Below are positions 1 through 13,425 of a DNA stretch of 64,000 bases, one piece after another; position 1 is the first letter of the stretch, and every line of letters starts with the position of its first letter. The stretch covers positions 25,697,086 to 25,761,085 of the forward strand of contig CM119264.1 of assembly GCA_051294375.1 (NCBI GenBank). The letters are read 5' to 3'. The position numbers and the translations under genes are program-made. The notes under the pieces were generated by a model. The model worked only from the letters and a program-made list of their open reading frames with translations. It had not been told where the DNA came from and did not search any database. This DNA comes from Paraspadella gotoi (taxonomy: Eukaryota; Chaetognatha).

Positions 1-96
1 ACTGAAACGGAAGATGAGATGAAATTTTTCGGTCTATGCTGTAGTAAACAGATGACACCAAGACACAGATACTGCAAAGGAGGAGGTGAACAGAGT

Positions 97-155
<59 letters not shown>
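97..155. repeat. (GA)n microsatellite
   Basis: An almost pure GA dinucleotide run with one ATA interruption. It makes an apparent Arg-Glu open frame that is not a gene. Confidence 0.95.
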
Positions 156-161
<6 letters not shown>

Positions 162-844
162 GAAGAAATTAGAGACAACAAAAAAACTGGAGACGCAAAA
201 TGAAGTAAAAAAGACTAATAGATGAAGTTATTAAAATGAGATGGGGTAAATAGAGAAAGGAGTAGGAAATTAAGCAATATTAGACAATCGGATGTTGAGA
301 AGAATGCGGAATGACTTTTATCGGTTTTGGTCGTGAAGGAAAAGGCAAAGGTAAAGATAAAAGCAACTGAGAAGAATGACTTTCTGTGACTTTCAAGGGA
401 GCGATTAGCAAGGGAAGGAATTGAATGGCCAATAGAACAGTTCTACAAAGACATACTACTTGAACGTCTTTCACTTTCGCTTTGAAATCAACTGTTACAG
501 TAAGCAAACGTTCATGAAATATTCGAGGATTCGCCAACAAAAAGAGTAAAGAAATTCAATGAGTCGCGAGCAAACTCCGAATATCAAGATTCTTTGAAAC
601 GAGGAGAAAGACGACTATGACGACGACGAAAAAACGAAGACGACGACGACGACGACGACGAAGACGACGACGATGAGGAAAAAGCGGAAAGAAACTCTTT
701 ACCAATATTTTTCAGCAGTATTTACGTTTACTCTCATGTCTGCTCTCTGCATCAATTCGTCAAAGGTATTTTATAGATTCGAAGAGAAACAAACATTTTT
801 TTCGAAAATAAAGAATTCAGTTGAAATAGTCCATTGGCAGTGAC
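156..844. other. Non-coding stretch with an ACG triplet cluster
   Basis: Moderately AT-rich sequence without a recognisable gene. Around 610-675 it holds a run of GAC/ACG triplets broken by single GAA and GAT units. The opposite strand has an 86-codon frame (280-540) with no recognisable motif, which I do not call a gene. Confidence 0.6.
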
Positions 845-1060
845 AGAATAAAGCTGCCGCAAGACGACGCACCGGAGGCGGCGTCTGAGTCCCCCTGGCG
901 CTGGGCGGAGAGGGGAGAGGGAGGCAAGCGTCATCGCCGAAAGAAACCGGAAATGGTGGGCGTGTCTGGGGGGGTTGGGTGAGATGGGGAAAGATCTGGG
1001 GAGAGACGGGGGGCGAAGAGAAAGGCGACGCCCCGCCCGGGTTTTTGTGATCGGCATCAC
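845..1060. promoter_or_regulatory. CpG-rich patch with GC boxes, possible promoter
   Basis: This stretch is clearly richer in G+C and CpG than its surroundings. It contains a GC-box string CCCCGCCC at 1031-1038, a GGGCGGAG near 903 and a GGGCGTG near 958. Such clusters bind Sp/KLF zinc-finger factors in animals and often mark promoters or 5' exons. No convincing start codon, TATA box or coding exon follows on either strand, so the promoter reading is an inference. It could simply be a GC-rich repeat remnant. Confidence 0.3.
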
Positions 1061-1725
<665 letters not shown>

Positions 1726-3090
1726 AGAAGAAGAGCGGGGTTCTCATTAGCTCCGGGAAAACCTGACGATCGCACCGATGGATCCGGAAAGAATAATTTT
1801 CTCTTCGAACTTCTTTCCAACTTTTTTTTCTCTTTGTCCCCCTCCTTTCCACCCCCGCCAATAACCCCCCCCTTCATTCCCCCCTTCGAAGATGAGGTGA
1901 AGCGAAAGGAAACAGAAAGATGGCGCGACACGGAGGCGAAAGTGACGCGCGGTGTTGGCGTTGGCGTTGGCGTGGAAGGTGACAAGTTTGGGCGACGGAG
2001 CGAAGAGTGGATTTGACGGGGGGGGGGGAGAGATTGATGGGTGGAGGGTAGAAAAGTTTGAGGTATAAATTGAAGGGTGGTGACCGACTGACTGGGTAAA
2101 TATTCGATGGAAAAAAGGTTATTAAACTGGTTAAGAACCCCAAAAGAGCTTAGCGTTTTTAAAAATATTAAATTAAAGTTATAAATCATATTTTTTTTTA
2201 TTCAGGGAGTGGTGTCTTTATACAATTAAAACATTCTTTGATAGGGAACCTAGGAATACTGGGAGTGAATAAAAGAGACTGTGAGAGAGTCTTGAATGCA
2301 GGGACCTGCTATGTTATTATCTTGTAAGTGTGACGGATGCCTTAATCCATCAAAGCCTGTCCAAAGTCAGGGAATGGATAATTAAATAAATGAATAATTT
2401 TTATATTGGTTGTTCCAATTACATTAAATAATCGATTCAATTTTAGCAGATGAGAGAAACTGTTTCAGTTTCCGATTCCATATCAGATTATCTTGAAGCT
2501 TTTTGTTTCATTGGTTTTTCTCTTCATAAACTTTTTTTTTCTGGAATTAATTAATTTATTTTATTAAATTAAATTACTTAAAAATATAAAATCTTCAAAT
2601 TCAAGGATACGAGGATAATTTGTACCATTTCTAAACGCGGATATAAAAAAAAATCTAAAACAAAGTTACAATCTTTAAATAAATAAGAAAAAATAATCTG
2701 CCGTCACTTGTCAATTCCCTTCGGCTTTTCCATCGCTTTATAATGCAATTTAAAAAAAAAATAAATTCAATAAATCTTTGAGCTTTTAATCTAGTTTGCC
2801 CGGTGGAAAATAAAAATATGAAAAAAAGGATCCAAAGCTGGGTTATCGTTGGAAAGTGGGGAAGAGAAGAAGAGAGAGAGAAAAAAAGAGAGAGAGAATT
2901 TATTTTTCTTTCAGTCGCTTGATCAATGTTGACGGGAAAAACCTCGTGGGGCGAAAGCCGAGATCCATATTGCCAACCAGTTTTTTTTTTTTTTTTATAA
3001 ACGCGAAATTAATTAGTTTTTATATTACGATTTGTCTTGGGCTCTGAACCGTGTTTTGAGTTATAGGCTTTAGAGCTGAAGCAATGGACT
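1726..3090. other. AT-rich filler, no gene seen
   Basis: From 1726 to 2100 there are C-rich and G-rich homopolymer runs, including GTTGGC units near 1953-1971 and a G run at about 2019-2028. From about 2100 the sequence turns AT-rich with many stops in all frames. I see no RNA gene or transposon end here. Confidence 0.55.
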
Positions 3091-3091
3091 C

Positions 3092-3232
<141 letters not shown>

Positions 3233-3424
3233 ATAAGAGGCTTTCTTTCCTTTCCCACTCTCTCTCACTCTCTTCTCCTTTATTGAGCTGTTTTTTCTCC
3301 TCCTTCTAATAAGGGGCCACTTTCTAAGACGAATGAATGTCAAGAGTCTTCTTCGGCCGAAGGAAAGCAAGTTATTACTCAGGCGCCGCCGATAGTTCCG
3401 GCGCCCCGGCGTCGTTGCCGGCGT

Positions 3425-3426
3425 CT

Positions 3427-3457
<31 letters not shown>

Positions 3458-3732
3458 CTGAGTCTTTGATGGTGATTTTGTTTCCTTCGTCGACGAGTCA
3501 ACCTCGCTACCATTTAGAGATTTTATAGAATATTTCTAAGTATATTACTACTTATTATTACTTGTGATATTTGTAAAAATATGATAATGAAACGATGATG
3601 ATGATGGATATAATGATGATGATAAAGACGTAAATGATGATGATGATGAAGATGATGATAATGTTGATGTGATAGTCGACGTCGGCGTCTTTTACTTTAC
3701 AAAATACTTTGTCACTATTCTTGACGTCGTCT

Positions 3733-3764
<32 letters not shown>

Positions 3765-3810
3765 GTCATCGTCGTCGTCGTCATCGTCGTCATCGTCGTC
3801 GTCTCAATTT
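3425..3810. repeat. CGT and ATG triplet repeat cluster
   Basis: Three triplet tracts lie close together: (CGT)n at about 3426-3457, ATG/GAT units at about 3593-3669, and a longer CGT tract with CAT variants at about 3725-3802. The Val-rich frame over 3669-3854 is a by-product of the last tract. Confidence 0.9.
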
Positions 3811-3869
3811 TTTTCGTTGTCGTTGTTCTTCTCATGATTACGTGTCATTTCTAGACTTGCTCTTAGAAA

Positions 3870-4320
3870 TTGTGGCACTTACGACCCGTTTACGCTGAGA
3901 TGTGGATTGGGTGGGGTTCGGGTGGAGGAAAGGTGAGGTTAATGGGTGAGGCGTGGAAGGTAAGAAAATGAGATGGAGGTGAAGGAATGAATGAGGTTGA
4001 CAGGAATATAGGAAGATTTGAGGAGAAGAAAAGAGAAAGAAGGAAACTTGGAAAAGAAATTAATGAAAAAGGAAAAGACCGAAGCTCTAGAAGAATATTT
4101 AAAAACTCACAGAAATAAACTATATCTCGTTGGCTTAATATACAAAAAAAAAAGAATTTGAGAAGAACCTTTCGAAACCGAATAGAAATATCGAGGAGAA
4201 AAAGAAAAATAAAAAGAAAAAGAAAAAGAAAGAAGGTAAGGAATAAAGAAAAGGATGAAAGTGAGTGAACGTCGAAGACATCGGAAACGAAATTGGTTCG
4301 TCCCAAACGTGGAGAGACAT
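3870..4320 (+). other. Polypurine-rich stretch
   Basis: The plus strand is dominated by A and G runs (GGAAAG, GAAAAAG, GAGGAG). This yields Phe/Ser/Leu-rich frames on the minus strand that resemble membrane segments only because of composition. No gene supported. Confidence 0.6.
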
Positions 4321-4324
4321 GAAG

Positions 4325-4670
4325 CTATGGTGCTGGCGATGGCGCCATGGTGCTGGCGTGATGATGGTGCCATGGTGATTTTATTGGTTTCATGGGGCTG
4401 GAGAAGGTGCCATAGTATGAGGATGTATTATGACATTGTGCTGTCGTGGCGCCGTAATAGTGCAGTGGTGGTGGCGTGATAATGGTTCAATCGTGCTGGA
4501 GAAGAGTCTACGGTGGGCGGGGATACTGCTTTTGTGCTGGCTCGGTGATGGGCTTATCGTGCTCCGATTGCTTTCATGATGCTGGCATTACTGCCCCGGA
4601 CCAGCCACCGTGCTGCCGATAGTGCTACGGCGCTATCGATAGTTCCATTGTGCTTTGGCATTAGAAATGG
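4325..4670. repeat. Degenerate minisatellite with GTGCTGG core
   Basis: A GTGCTGG-like core recurs every 20-45 bases, often as CATGGTGCTGGCG (clear near 4325 and 4346) and then increasingly degraded up to about 4655. The stretch is far more GC-rich than its flanks. Read as protein it gives a Trp-rich frame with no family resemblance. I interpret it as an old, diverged tandem repeat. Confidence 0.6.
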
Positions 4671-4764
4671 AGCCGGCGGAAAAAAAAATCTGGATTGGGA
4701 GACAAGAGATCTGGGACCGAGGTCCGAGAAAAAGTTTTGGGTTATGGTTTAGAGAGAGGAAACT

Positions 4765-5595
<831 letters not shown>

Positions 5596-5600
5596 TGATA

Positions 5601-5620
5601 TGACATGACATGACATGACT
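5601..5620. repeat. Short TGACA pentanucleotide repeat
   Basis: Three perfect TGACA units and a fourth ending TGACT, preceded by ATGATATGACA. Small but clear. Confidence 0.85.
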
Positions 5621-6640
5621 AAAAAACTTTCTATGCCTGTGTATTTATGACATGCACTGCATCAAAATTCCGTCTTTTATTGCTTATAGTTTTAGAAATT
5701 CCTGAAGGCGGCGCTCGCAGTCTCCTAGATTTGAGGTTTTTTTCTGTGAGCAACTGTTAGCAACCAACTATAGGCAATTATATACATTTTTAACGAAAAG
5801 TGACTTATGGAGTTGCTCCTCGGCATAACTAAAAACCTTTAAAAGTCATAAAAAAAAGTGTATGGATGTTAATAGAAATACCCGAGAAATATGCGAAAGA
5901 TGTGCGCTTTGCACAATGCACACTGTGCAAACTTCAAAAATTGATTAGGCGACGAAGAAGAGAAGAGAGGAGAAACGATATTGGAGTTTGACGCGAACTG
6001 AAAAGAGAGGAAGGAGATAATAAATTCCTCTTGTACAAAAAATAATAGAATGCGGAACAAGAATGGAAAGAAAGGTAAGAGTGGAAAGCAAGGAAGGGAG
6101 AAAGGAGAAAGAAAAATGGTCAAAAAGAAAGTAAAGAGAAAACTAAGTAAGAGGAGAAGAAGGAGAGGAGGAATTAAGACGTCTCTCTCCCAGGGAGAAT
6201 CTCCGAGGAAAGATGGATTGAAGGATGTTGATGGATGAGGATGTTGTGGAGGATGAGGTCAGTGAAGGATGTTGATGGATGTACTGGAGGATAAGCTGGA
6301 GGTAGGAGGTTCGCTGTGGGGGATGGATTATAAATAGGATCGAGTGTTTAGTTATTTTCGAAATTTAATATAAATGTCGAGTGTTGTTTTGGGCATAGTT
6401 AACCAAAGATTGTAGTCCTTAAACGAGAATGACAGAGAATCTAAATATTATTGGTTGAGACTTATCCCTTTTTTATCTTTGCTAAGGATTTTATGTTGAA
6501 ACTCGTGCTGCAATCGACATTTCATCGAATAAATGAATTTAAATCCTAATTAAGATATATCATTAGTATATTCCCAGATTAACTTAAACCTTTATTCTTT
6601 TACTTTATATATTTATCTCTCGCCGTCTCTATATCCTTTT
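5621..6640. other. Non-coding stretch with an 18-bp direct repeat
   Basis: Single-copy sequence without a supported gene. Within it GAAGGATGTTGATGGATG occurs twice (6220-6237 and 6264-6281) among further GGATG units, a small degenerate tandem repeat. The basic 62-codon frame at 6050-6238 is Lys/Arg-rich because the DNA is purine-rich. Confidence 0.55.
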
Positions 6641-6930
6641 CTTGATGAACTCACATCCGTCTTTTTTTTTCTCTCTCCCTTTTTTCGTGAAACCTAATCC
6701 TCTTTCTTCCTCTACTCACTCAATCGAACACCCTAATCCTCTCTTTCACTCTCTTTCTTTTTCTCTTTCTCTTTTAATCTTTTTTTCTCTTCTCTTCTCT
6801 TTTTTTCTCTTCTCTTCTGTCTCCCGTTCTATTTTTATACGTTATTTCTTTCTTTCTTTCTTTTTTCGATCTTTCTATCTTTCTTTCTTCTTTCTTCTTT
6901 TTTCTTCTTTCTTGTCTTTCTTTCTTTCTT

Positions 6931-6961
<31 letters not shown>

Positions 6962-6963
6962 CT

Positions 6964-7026
<63 letters not shown>

Positions 7027-7910
7027 CCCCTCTCTCCCACTCCTTCCCCTTATTCGAAAAGCCAGAAAATTAATCTCACACAGATAGAACTTTTTTCTTA
7101 CGCCAGGTGAATCGAGATTTCATCTTTCTCAAGATTTCCCTCTCCCCGATGCCTCGTTTTCACAAATTCCCAACCGCCCAACGCCCCACTCTCCCTTATT
7201 TCCCCCAATGCCCCCGAAAATCTCCCCCATTTCTCCATCGCTCCGATTTTCCCACTTCTCCCATCCACCGCCCTTCCGTTTATATTTTCTCTCGAATTTC
7301 CCCGACGCCGAATCGAACCGGAAGAATTCGATCGAACCTTTAATCCTGACTTCTAGATCTTCACGTTGGCGTCACAATTACTTTTCAACTCTTTCCAATC
7401 TTTTACTCACGATTTTCTCACTCAATAAGTTTTACTCACCATTTACAACTATCTCAGTCTCTCTAACGTTTACCAACCACGATTCCTCTTTCTCTCCCAT
7501 TACCCAAAACTCAACCGCCCTATCCGATCGAAAATACCCCTCTTGTGGCCTTTCTCTCCTTTCCTTTCATTTTCTTTCCTTGCCTTTTTTTATCTTTCCT
7601 TTACTGGAATTTAGTTTACTTTACTTTTTTCTCATTTCCCATTTTTCCTTTCTTTCCCATTTCTTTATGCTTCTATTTTTTCTTACTTTCCCAGTTTCCT
7701 TTTACTTTTCTTCGTCGTCCTACGTATCTTTCCCCATTTCTTTTTACTTCCCCCTTTTCTTTTTTCTTCCCCATTTTCTTTTACTTTTCCTCCTTTTCCT
7801 TTCTTTCCGCCATTTCCTTTTACTTTCCCCCTTTTTTCTTTCTTTCCCTTATTTCTTTCTTCTCTTTTCCCCCGGAAAACCCAAAGTTCAAAGTTGAAGG
7901 CCGATAAATC
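6641..7910 (+). other. Polypyrimidine domain with a (CT)n core
   Basis: About 1.2 kb in which the plus strand is mostly C and T, with a (CT)n run at about 6934-7024. CTTTCC and TTTTCTT words dominate 7540-7880. Several overlapping plus-strand frames of 120-229 codons lie here in different phases. All are Phe/Leu/Ser-rich, so they reflect composition rather than genes. Confidence 0.7.
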
Positions 7911-8049
7911 ATTTTTTAAGGGGAAGCGACTTTCTTTCTTCTTTTTTTTCCTTTCATTTTAACTTTCGTCGATTTTTCTTTTTCTTTTTCTCTTCAGAAA
8001 CTTTGGCGATGGCGTTTATTTTTCCGGCAATCCGTCTTTAGCAGGGAGA

Positions 8050-8427
8050 CCTTAATCAATCTCTCTCTCTTTCGCTCACTTTCTCTCTCTCTCTCCCTCT
8101 CTTTTCTCCCTTTATTATTTTTCATTTTGTCGTTCCCTTCGGAATCGACGAAGGCGCTGGAAGTGGAAGCGTCGGAACTCTGAAGCGATATTCAGAAGCG
8201 GCGCGAAGAACGAAATTAAAAGGCAATGTCCCTAGGATATCAAAATTTATAATAATTTATTTATAATTTATATTTAAATTTACTTTCATAATTAATTTAT
8301 AAAAGTTGTAATTACTCAAGGAACGCAAGGAATTGTTAGTAATTTATTTTCAAAAATGTTTTGAGGAAGGGACCGCCGACCCTTTTAATCCAACTCGTCT
8401 GCCATTGTTTTCACTTTTCATTTTATA

Positions 8428-8467
<40 letters not shown>

Positions 8468-8513
8468 CTCTTCTCTCTCTCTCTCTCTTCTCTCTTTCTC
8501 TCTTTCTCTCTTT

Positions 8514-8588
<75 letters not shown>

Positions 8589-8630
8589 ATCTTTCTTCAT
8601 TACCTTTCCTTCGCGCCTCTTTAATCTTCT
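8050..8630. repeat. (CT)n microsatellite cluster
   Basis: A short CT-rich patch around 8062-8105, then a long tract at 8431-8586 in which CT runs are broken by TTC and CCT units. The 155 bases between about 8150 and 8300 are ordinary mixed then AT-rich sequence. Confidence 0.9.
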
Positions 8631-8694
8631 CTCTCTCCCACCTTGAGTTGGGGAGGCGTTGACTTGGTGGCGCGAAGCGTCGAGCGCCGTAACG

Positions 8695-10480
8695 TCGTCG
8701 CGGGAATTGGATGCGCTTTTGTCTGCCGCGGAAAAATTACAGGCGAGAAGAAGATATGGGGGTGAGGAGAAGGAAAGGAAAGTAGACGAGAGGGAGAGGG
8801 AGAGAGTTAGAGAGAGAGAGAGAGAGAGAGAGGAGAAGAGAGAGGAGAGAGAGGAGAGAGAGAGAGAGAGATGCGATGAGAGAGAGAGAGAAGAGAGAAA
8901 AGTAGTGAATGAATGAGGAGAGAAAACAATTAGACGAAGTTATTAAGCCGAAAAGAAGAGAGAAATGAGAGGAATTAGCCGGAGGAAAATCCAAATGAAG
9001 AGGAAAGAAAAAAAAAAGAAAAAAAAAGGAGAGTAGGGTGAGAGAGAAATTTCTGAATAAAAAAAACGAAAGAAGAAAAAAAAAGAGGAAAACTGATAAG
9101 AAAAGGGGGAAAAAAAGAAGAGGGAATATGAGATAAAATTAGAGATGAGGAAAGGGAGGAAGGGAACCCAGGGAAAAAAAAGTAAGCTGTGGATCGTAGG
9201 AAGGAAAAAAGAGGAGGAACGGCGAAACGCCCTTCTCCGCGGAGGAAAGGAAAGGGAGCGGGAGGAAGAATAATTAACTAATTTAATAAGTCTTTGGAAA
9301 ATTAACTTCTTTTGACGTTTAAAGGCTCTCTCGTCTTCTTTTGTTTTTTTTCCTCGAAGAGCTGAACTAAATGAAATTTTAAAAAATGAGTTTTCCTCTT
9401 GTCAACAAAAGCGGAGTAAGACAAAGAGGCAATGAGCCTTTCATTAAGCCGGAATGTAAACAAACATCAATAATTATTTAGAAACTAAACAAGAAAAAAC
9501 AAACGAGTGTTTTAAAGAAAATATTTTAATATTAACATGGAGCTGAGTGAAAAAATCAGGACTTATATTTAGATTTTAAGAAATGAGGCCAAAATAATTT
9601 GACACCGAAAAAATTAGTGTTGCATTGTGTTAAAAAAATAGAACATTCATTAAAAAATAAAACGAAGATGACATTTTCAGTGACAGGATGACATGATGAC
9701 AAATTTACGATGAAGGTACATGAGTCACACAGAGTGTAGAGAATAGAACGATTTTAAAGCTTTCTCTTTCTTTTTGATCTCTCGTATTACCGATGACCAT
9801 ATTTGCTTATTTCGGCTGTTGGACCAATTTTTAATGACTTTATGAGTCAATTCTCAAAGTAAGAGATATTTGGAAATCGTTTTTAGTTTCTAATAAGAAC
9901 TCAATTGATACGTCCACCCGCTTTGGAAACTATGTTTTTACACGTTTCCTTTGAATAATTACTGATAATAAAGTTTTTGGAAAATACTATGAAACTACTT
10001 TTTATTCTATTGGAGACTATGTTACAACATCCCAAGCGGGCGACATCGAATGCTAGTCTTTGCAGGCGTGAAAGGAAAAAAAAATTACCCATAATTAGTG
10101 TTATACATATTAAATACAATAAAAAAAAACGAATACCAAGAAATGAAATAGTGGGACAAAAATGACAACTCAGTTGATAAAAAAGAGAAAAACGACGACG
10201 ATGACGACGACGACAAAAACGACGACAACGAAGAAGTTTCTTTCATTCGCCTCATGGACGACGAAACGATTTTTTCGCCATCAACCGGCGACTGACCCAT
10301 GAGCTGTCGTCGTTGACGTCGTCGTCGTCGTCGTCTTTGTCGGTGACTTAACGTCACCCAGGAACATATTCCCAGAAGCAATAAGGAATAAGGAGAGACC
10401 CTAATCCTTAATCTCTTCGAGACGACAATCATCTGCCTCCGGTCTCTTTCCTCGTCCAACGGAATGAAGTGTCGTTTGGA
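8695..10480. repeat. Block A, copy 1
   Basis: This stretch recurs at 10885-12880, and its right part recurs again at 30115-31205. Anchors are the phrase around TATTTTAATAT at 9520, 11837 and 30138, and the ACG-rich segment ending in GGTCTCTTTCCTCGTCCAAC near 10441. Copies differ chiefly by one-base insertions and deletions, and this copy is the shortest of the three over the shared part. It contains a GA tract (8788-8905) and ACG triplets (10190-10340), and no gene. Confidence 0.85.
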
Positions 10481-10872
10481 GGAGGAAAGGGAGGGAAAGA
10501 GAAGAAGGAGAGGAAAGGGAGGAAAGAGATGAAAGGAGAGGAAAGGGATGAAAGGAGAGGAAAGGGAGGAAATTGAGGGAAAGGGAGGAAAGGGAGGTAA
10601 TGGAGGAAAGGAGAGGAAAGGGCGGATAGGAGAGGAAAGGGAGTAAATGGTAGGAAATGGAGGAAAGGGAGGAAAGAGAGGTAAAGGAGAAAAAGAGAAG
10701 AAAGGAGAAGAAAAGGATGAAAGGAGAGGAAATGGAGGAATGGGAGGTAAAGGGAGGAAAGGGAGGAAAGGAGAGAAAAGGGAAGAAAGGGAGGAAAGAG
10801 AGGAAAGGGAGGAAAGAGAGGAAAAGGGGAAGTTGAGGGGAAAGAAAAGGAAGGAAGGAAGAAAAATGGAAG
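10480..10872 (+). repeat. GGAAAGG-type purine minisatellite
   Basis: About 390 bases built from GGAGAGGAAAGGGA-like units of roughly 10-16 bases, almost free of pyrimidines on the plus strand. Equivalents with many interrupting C and T bases lie at about 12885-13425 and 31215-31675, so it belongs to the duplicated block. Confidence 0.8.
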
Positions 10873-10884
10873 AAAAACGCTGCG

Positions 10885-12880
10885 CCGCGACATGAAGCAT
10901 CCCGCTTTTGTCTGCCCCGCTGGAAAAATTACAGCGCCGAGAAGATAGATCATGGGTAGGAAGCCGGAGAAGGAAAGCGAACAGTAGAGGAGAGGGAACG
11001 AGGTGAGAGAGTTAGAGAGAGAGAAGCAGAGAGAGGGAGGAGAGATGAGTAAGACCTGAGAGACCGATTGTAGCAGAGCAAGAAGAGAGAGAGAGAAAGT
11101 ACGTGAATACAATGAGGAGATGAAAACAATTCAAGTACGCAAGTTATAGCCGAAGAGAGAAGAGAGAACACTGAGATGGAATTAGCCAGCAGGGAAAATC
11201 CAAAATGAAGCAGAAGAGAAAAAAAAAAAGAAAAAAAGGAGAGTAGGGTTGAGAGAAATTTCTGAATATAAAAAAACGAAGAAGAAAAAAACGAGGAAAA
11301 AAAAAAAAAAAAAGAAAACAAGAAAAAATAGCCAAGAAATACTGATAAAAGAAAAGGACGGAAAGCACACAAGAAGAGGAAATATGTGAGGCCATAAAAT
11401 TAGAGATTGAGGAAAGGGACAGCGAAGGGAACCGCGAGGAACAAGATAAACGTATAGCTGTGGATCGTAGGAAGGAAAAAGAGCAGAAGAGAACGGCCGC
11501 AAACGCCCTCTTCTTCGCGGAGAAAGGAAGGAGCGTGAGGTAAGAATAATTGAACTAATCTAATAAAGTTCTTTTTGCGTAAATATTTATACTTCTTGTT
11601 ACCGGTTTAAACGGCTCTCTCGTCTTACGTTTGTTTTTTGTTCCTCGACAGAGACCCGTGAAGCTAAATGAAATTATTAAAACACTGAGTTTTCTCTTGT
11701 CAACACAAAAGCCGAGGAGAACAAAGAGGCAGCATGAGCCTTTTCATTTAAGCCGGAATGTAAAAACTGAAACATCAAGATAATTTATGTAGAACAACTA
11801 AACATAAGAAGAAAACAAACGAGTGTTTTAAAAAAATATTTTAATATATAACATGGGAGCTGAGTGAAAAAAATCAGACTTATATATAGATTTTTAGAAA
11901 CATGAGGCCCACAAAGTAATTTGACACCAAAAAATAAGTGGTGCATTGTGTTTAAAAAAGAATAGAACATTCATTTAAAAATAAAAAGAAGATGACATTT
12001 ACAGTGACAGGATGACATGATGACATAATTTACGATGAAGGTACATGATCACACAGAGTGCGAGAGAATAGAACGATTTTAAAGCTTCTCATCTTCTTTT
12101 TGCATCCTCCTCGTTATTACGCGAGATGACCACTATTTGCTTATTCGCTGTTGGAGCAATTTTTAATGACTTTATGAGTCACAATTCTTCAAAGTAAGAG
12201 ATAATTTGGAAATCGTTTTAGTTTCTTATAAAGAACTCAATTGATACGTCCACCCGCTTTGGAGAACCTTTATTTTTACACGTTTCCTCTTTGAATAATT
12301 ACTGATAATAAAGTTTTGGAAAATACTATGAAAACACTCTTTTTATTACTATTTGGAGACATGTTACAACATCCCAAGCGGCGCAGACATCGTCAATACT
12401 AGCTCTTTTGCACAAGTGGCGTGAAAGGGAAAAAAAAAATTACCCATAATTAGTGGTTATACATATTTAAATAACAATAAAAAAACGAATTCCAAGAAAT
12501 GAAATTGTGGCGACAAAAATGACAACTCAGTTGATAAAAAAGAGAAAAAACGAACGACGATGACGACGACGACGAAAAAAACGACAGACAACGAAGAAGT
12601 TTCTTTCATTCGCGCTCATGGACGACGAAACGATATTTTTTGCCATCAACCCGCGCAGCTGACCCTATGAAGCTGTCGTCCGGTTGACGTCGTCGTCGTT
12701 CGTCCGTCCTCGTCGTCCGTCGTCGTATGGTCGGTGAGCTTAACGTCACCCAGGAACATATTCCCAGAAGCAATAAGGAATAAGGAAGAGACCCTAATCC
12801 TTAATCTCTTCGAGACGACAATCATCTGCCTCCGCGTCTCTTTCCTCGTCCAACGGAATGAAGTGTCGTTTGGGTCGGAC
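10885..12880. repeat. Block A, copy 2
   Basis: A second pass through the sequence of 8695-10480, starting abruptly after GAAGAAAAACGC near 10877. Relative to copy 1 it carries many extra single bases and is about 200 bases longer. The pattern resembles uncorrected long-read sequence. All open frames here break at different places from those in copy 1. Confidence 0.85.
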
Positions 12881-12884
12881 AGAA

Positions 12885-13425
12885 AAGGGGAGGTAAGGGG
12901 AGGCAAAGAATGAAAGACAAAGTGCAGAAGGAGAGCGAAAGGGGAGAAAGAGTCATGACAAAAGTCGACGGAGGGAAAGGGACGTGAAATTGAGGGAAAT
13001 GCGGAGCAGAAGGAAGGAAGCAGAATGAAAGTGAGAGAATAGGGGGCATAGCAACGAGGAAAGCGGAGAAAAACTGTAAGCGCAAAAAGGAGGAAAGGGC
13101 ATGGTTAGGACGCGATATGGAGGAAAGGGACTTGCAAGGACGAGGAAAGCGGAGGAACAGAGAGAGCGAAAGGCGCAAGAAAGAAACGCCGAGGGAAAGG
13201 AGGCAAAAGAGAGCAACGGGAAGGCGACAAGGGAGGAAAGCGGAGACAAGAGACCTGCTAATTGGCGAGAAAAAGAGAAGAAAGGAGAGGCAAAAGGTAT
13301 GAAAGGGCAGAGGCAAATGCGAGGTTAAAGAGCGAGGAAAAGGCGAGCGAAGTGGAGGAAAATTGCGAGGAAAAAAAGAGGAAAGGATGAAAAAGGAAAA
13401 GAAAGGCGAGGAACGAAGAACAACA
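12885..13425. repeat. GGAAAGG-type minisatellite, second copy
   Basis: The counterpart of 10480-10872, with scattered GC- and AC-containing interruptions that make it look more complex than it is. Frames of 60-209 codons on both strands across it are repeat-derived. Confidence 0.65.

Noticed and set aside
7208-7907. Phe/Leu/Ser-rich frames resembling multi-pass membrane proteins, also at 10085-11502 and 25272-26000
   Set aside because: These are translations of polypyrimidine strands. Overlapping frames in two or three phases look equally hydrophobic, so composition explains them.
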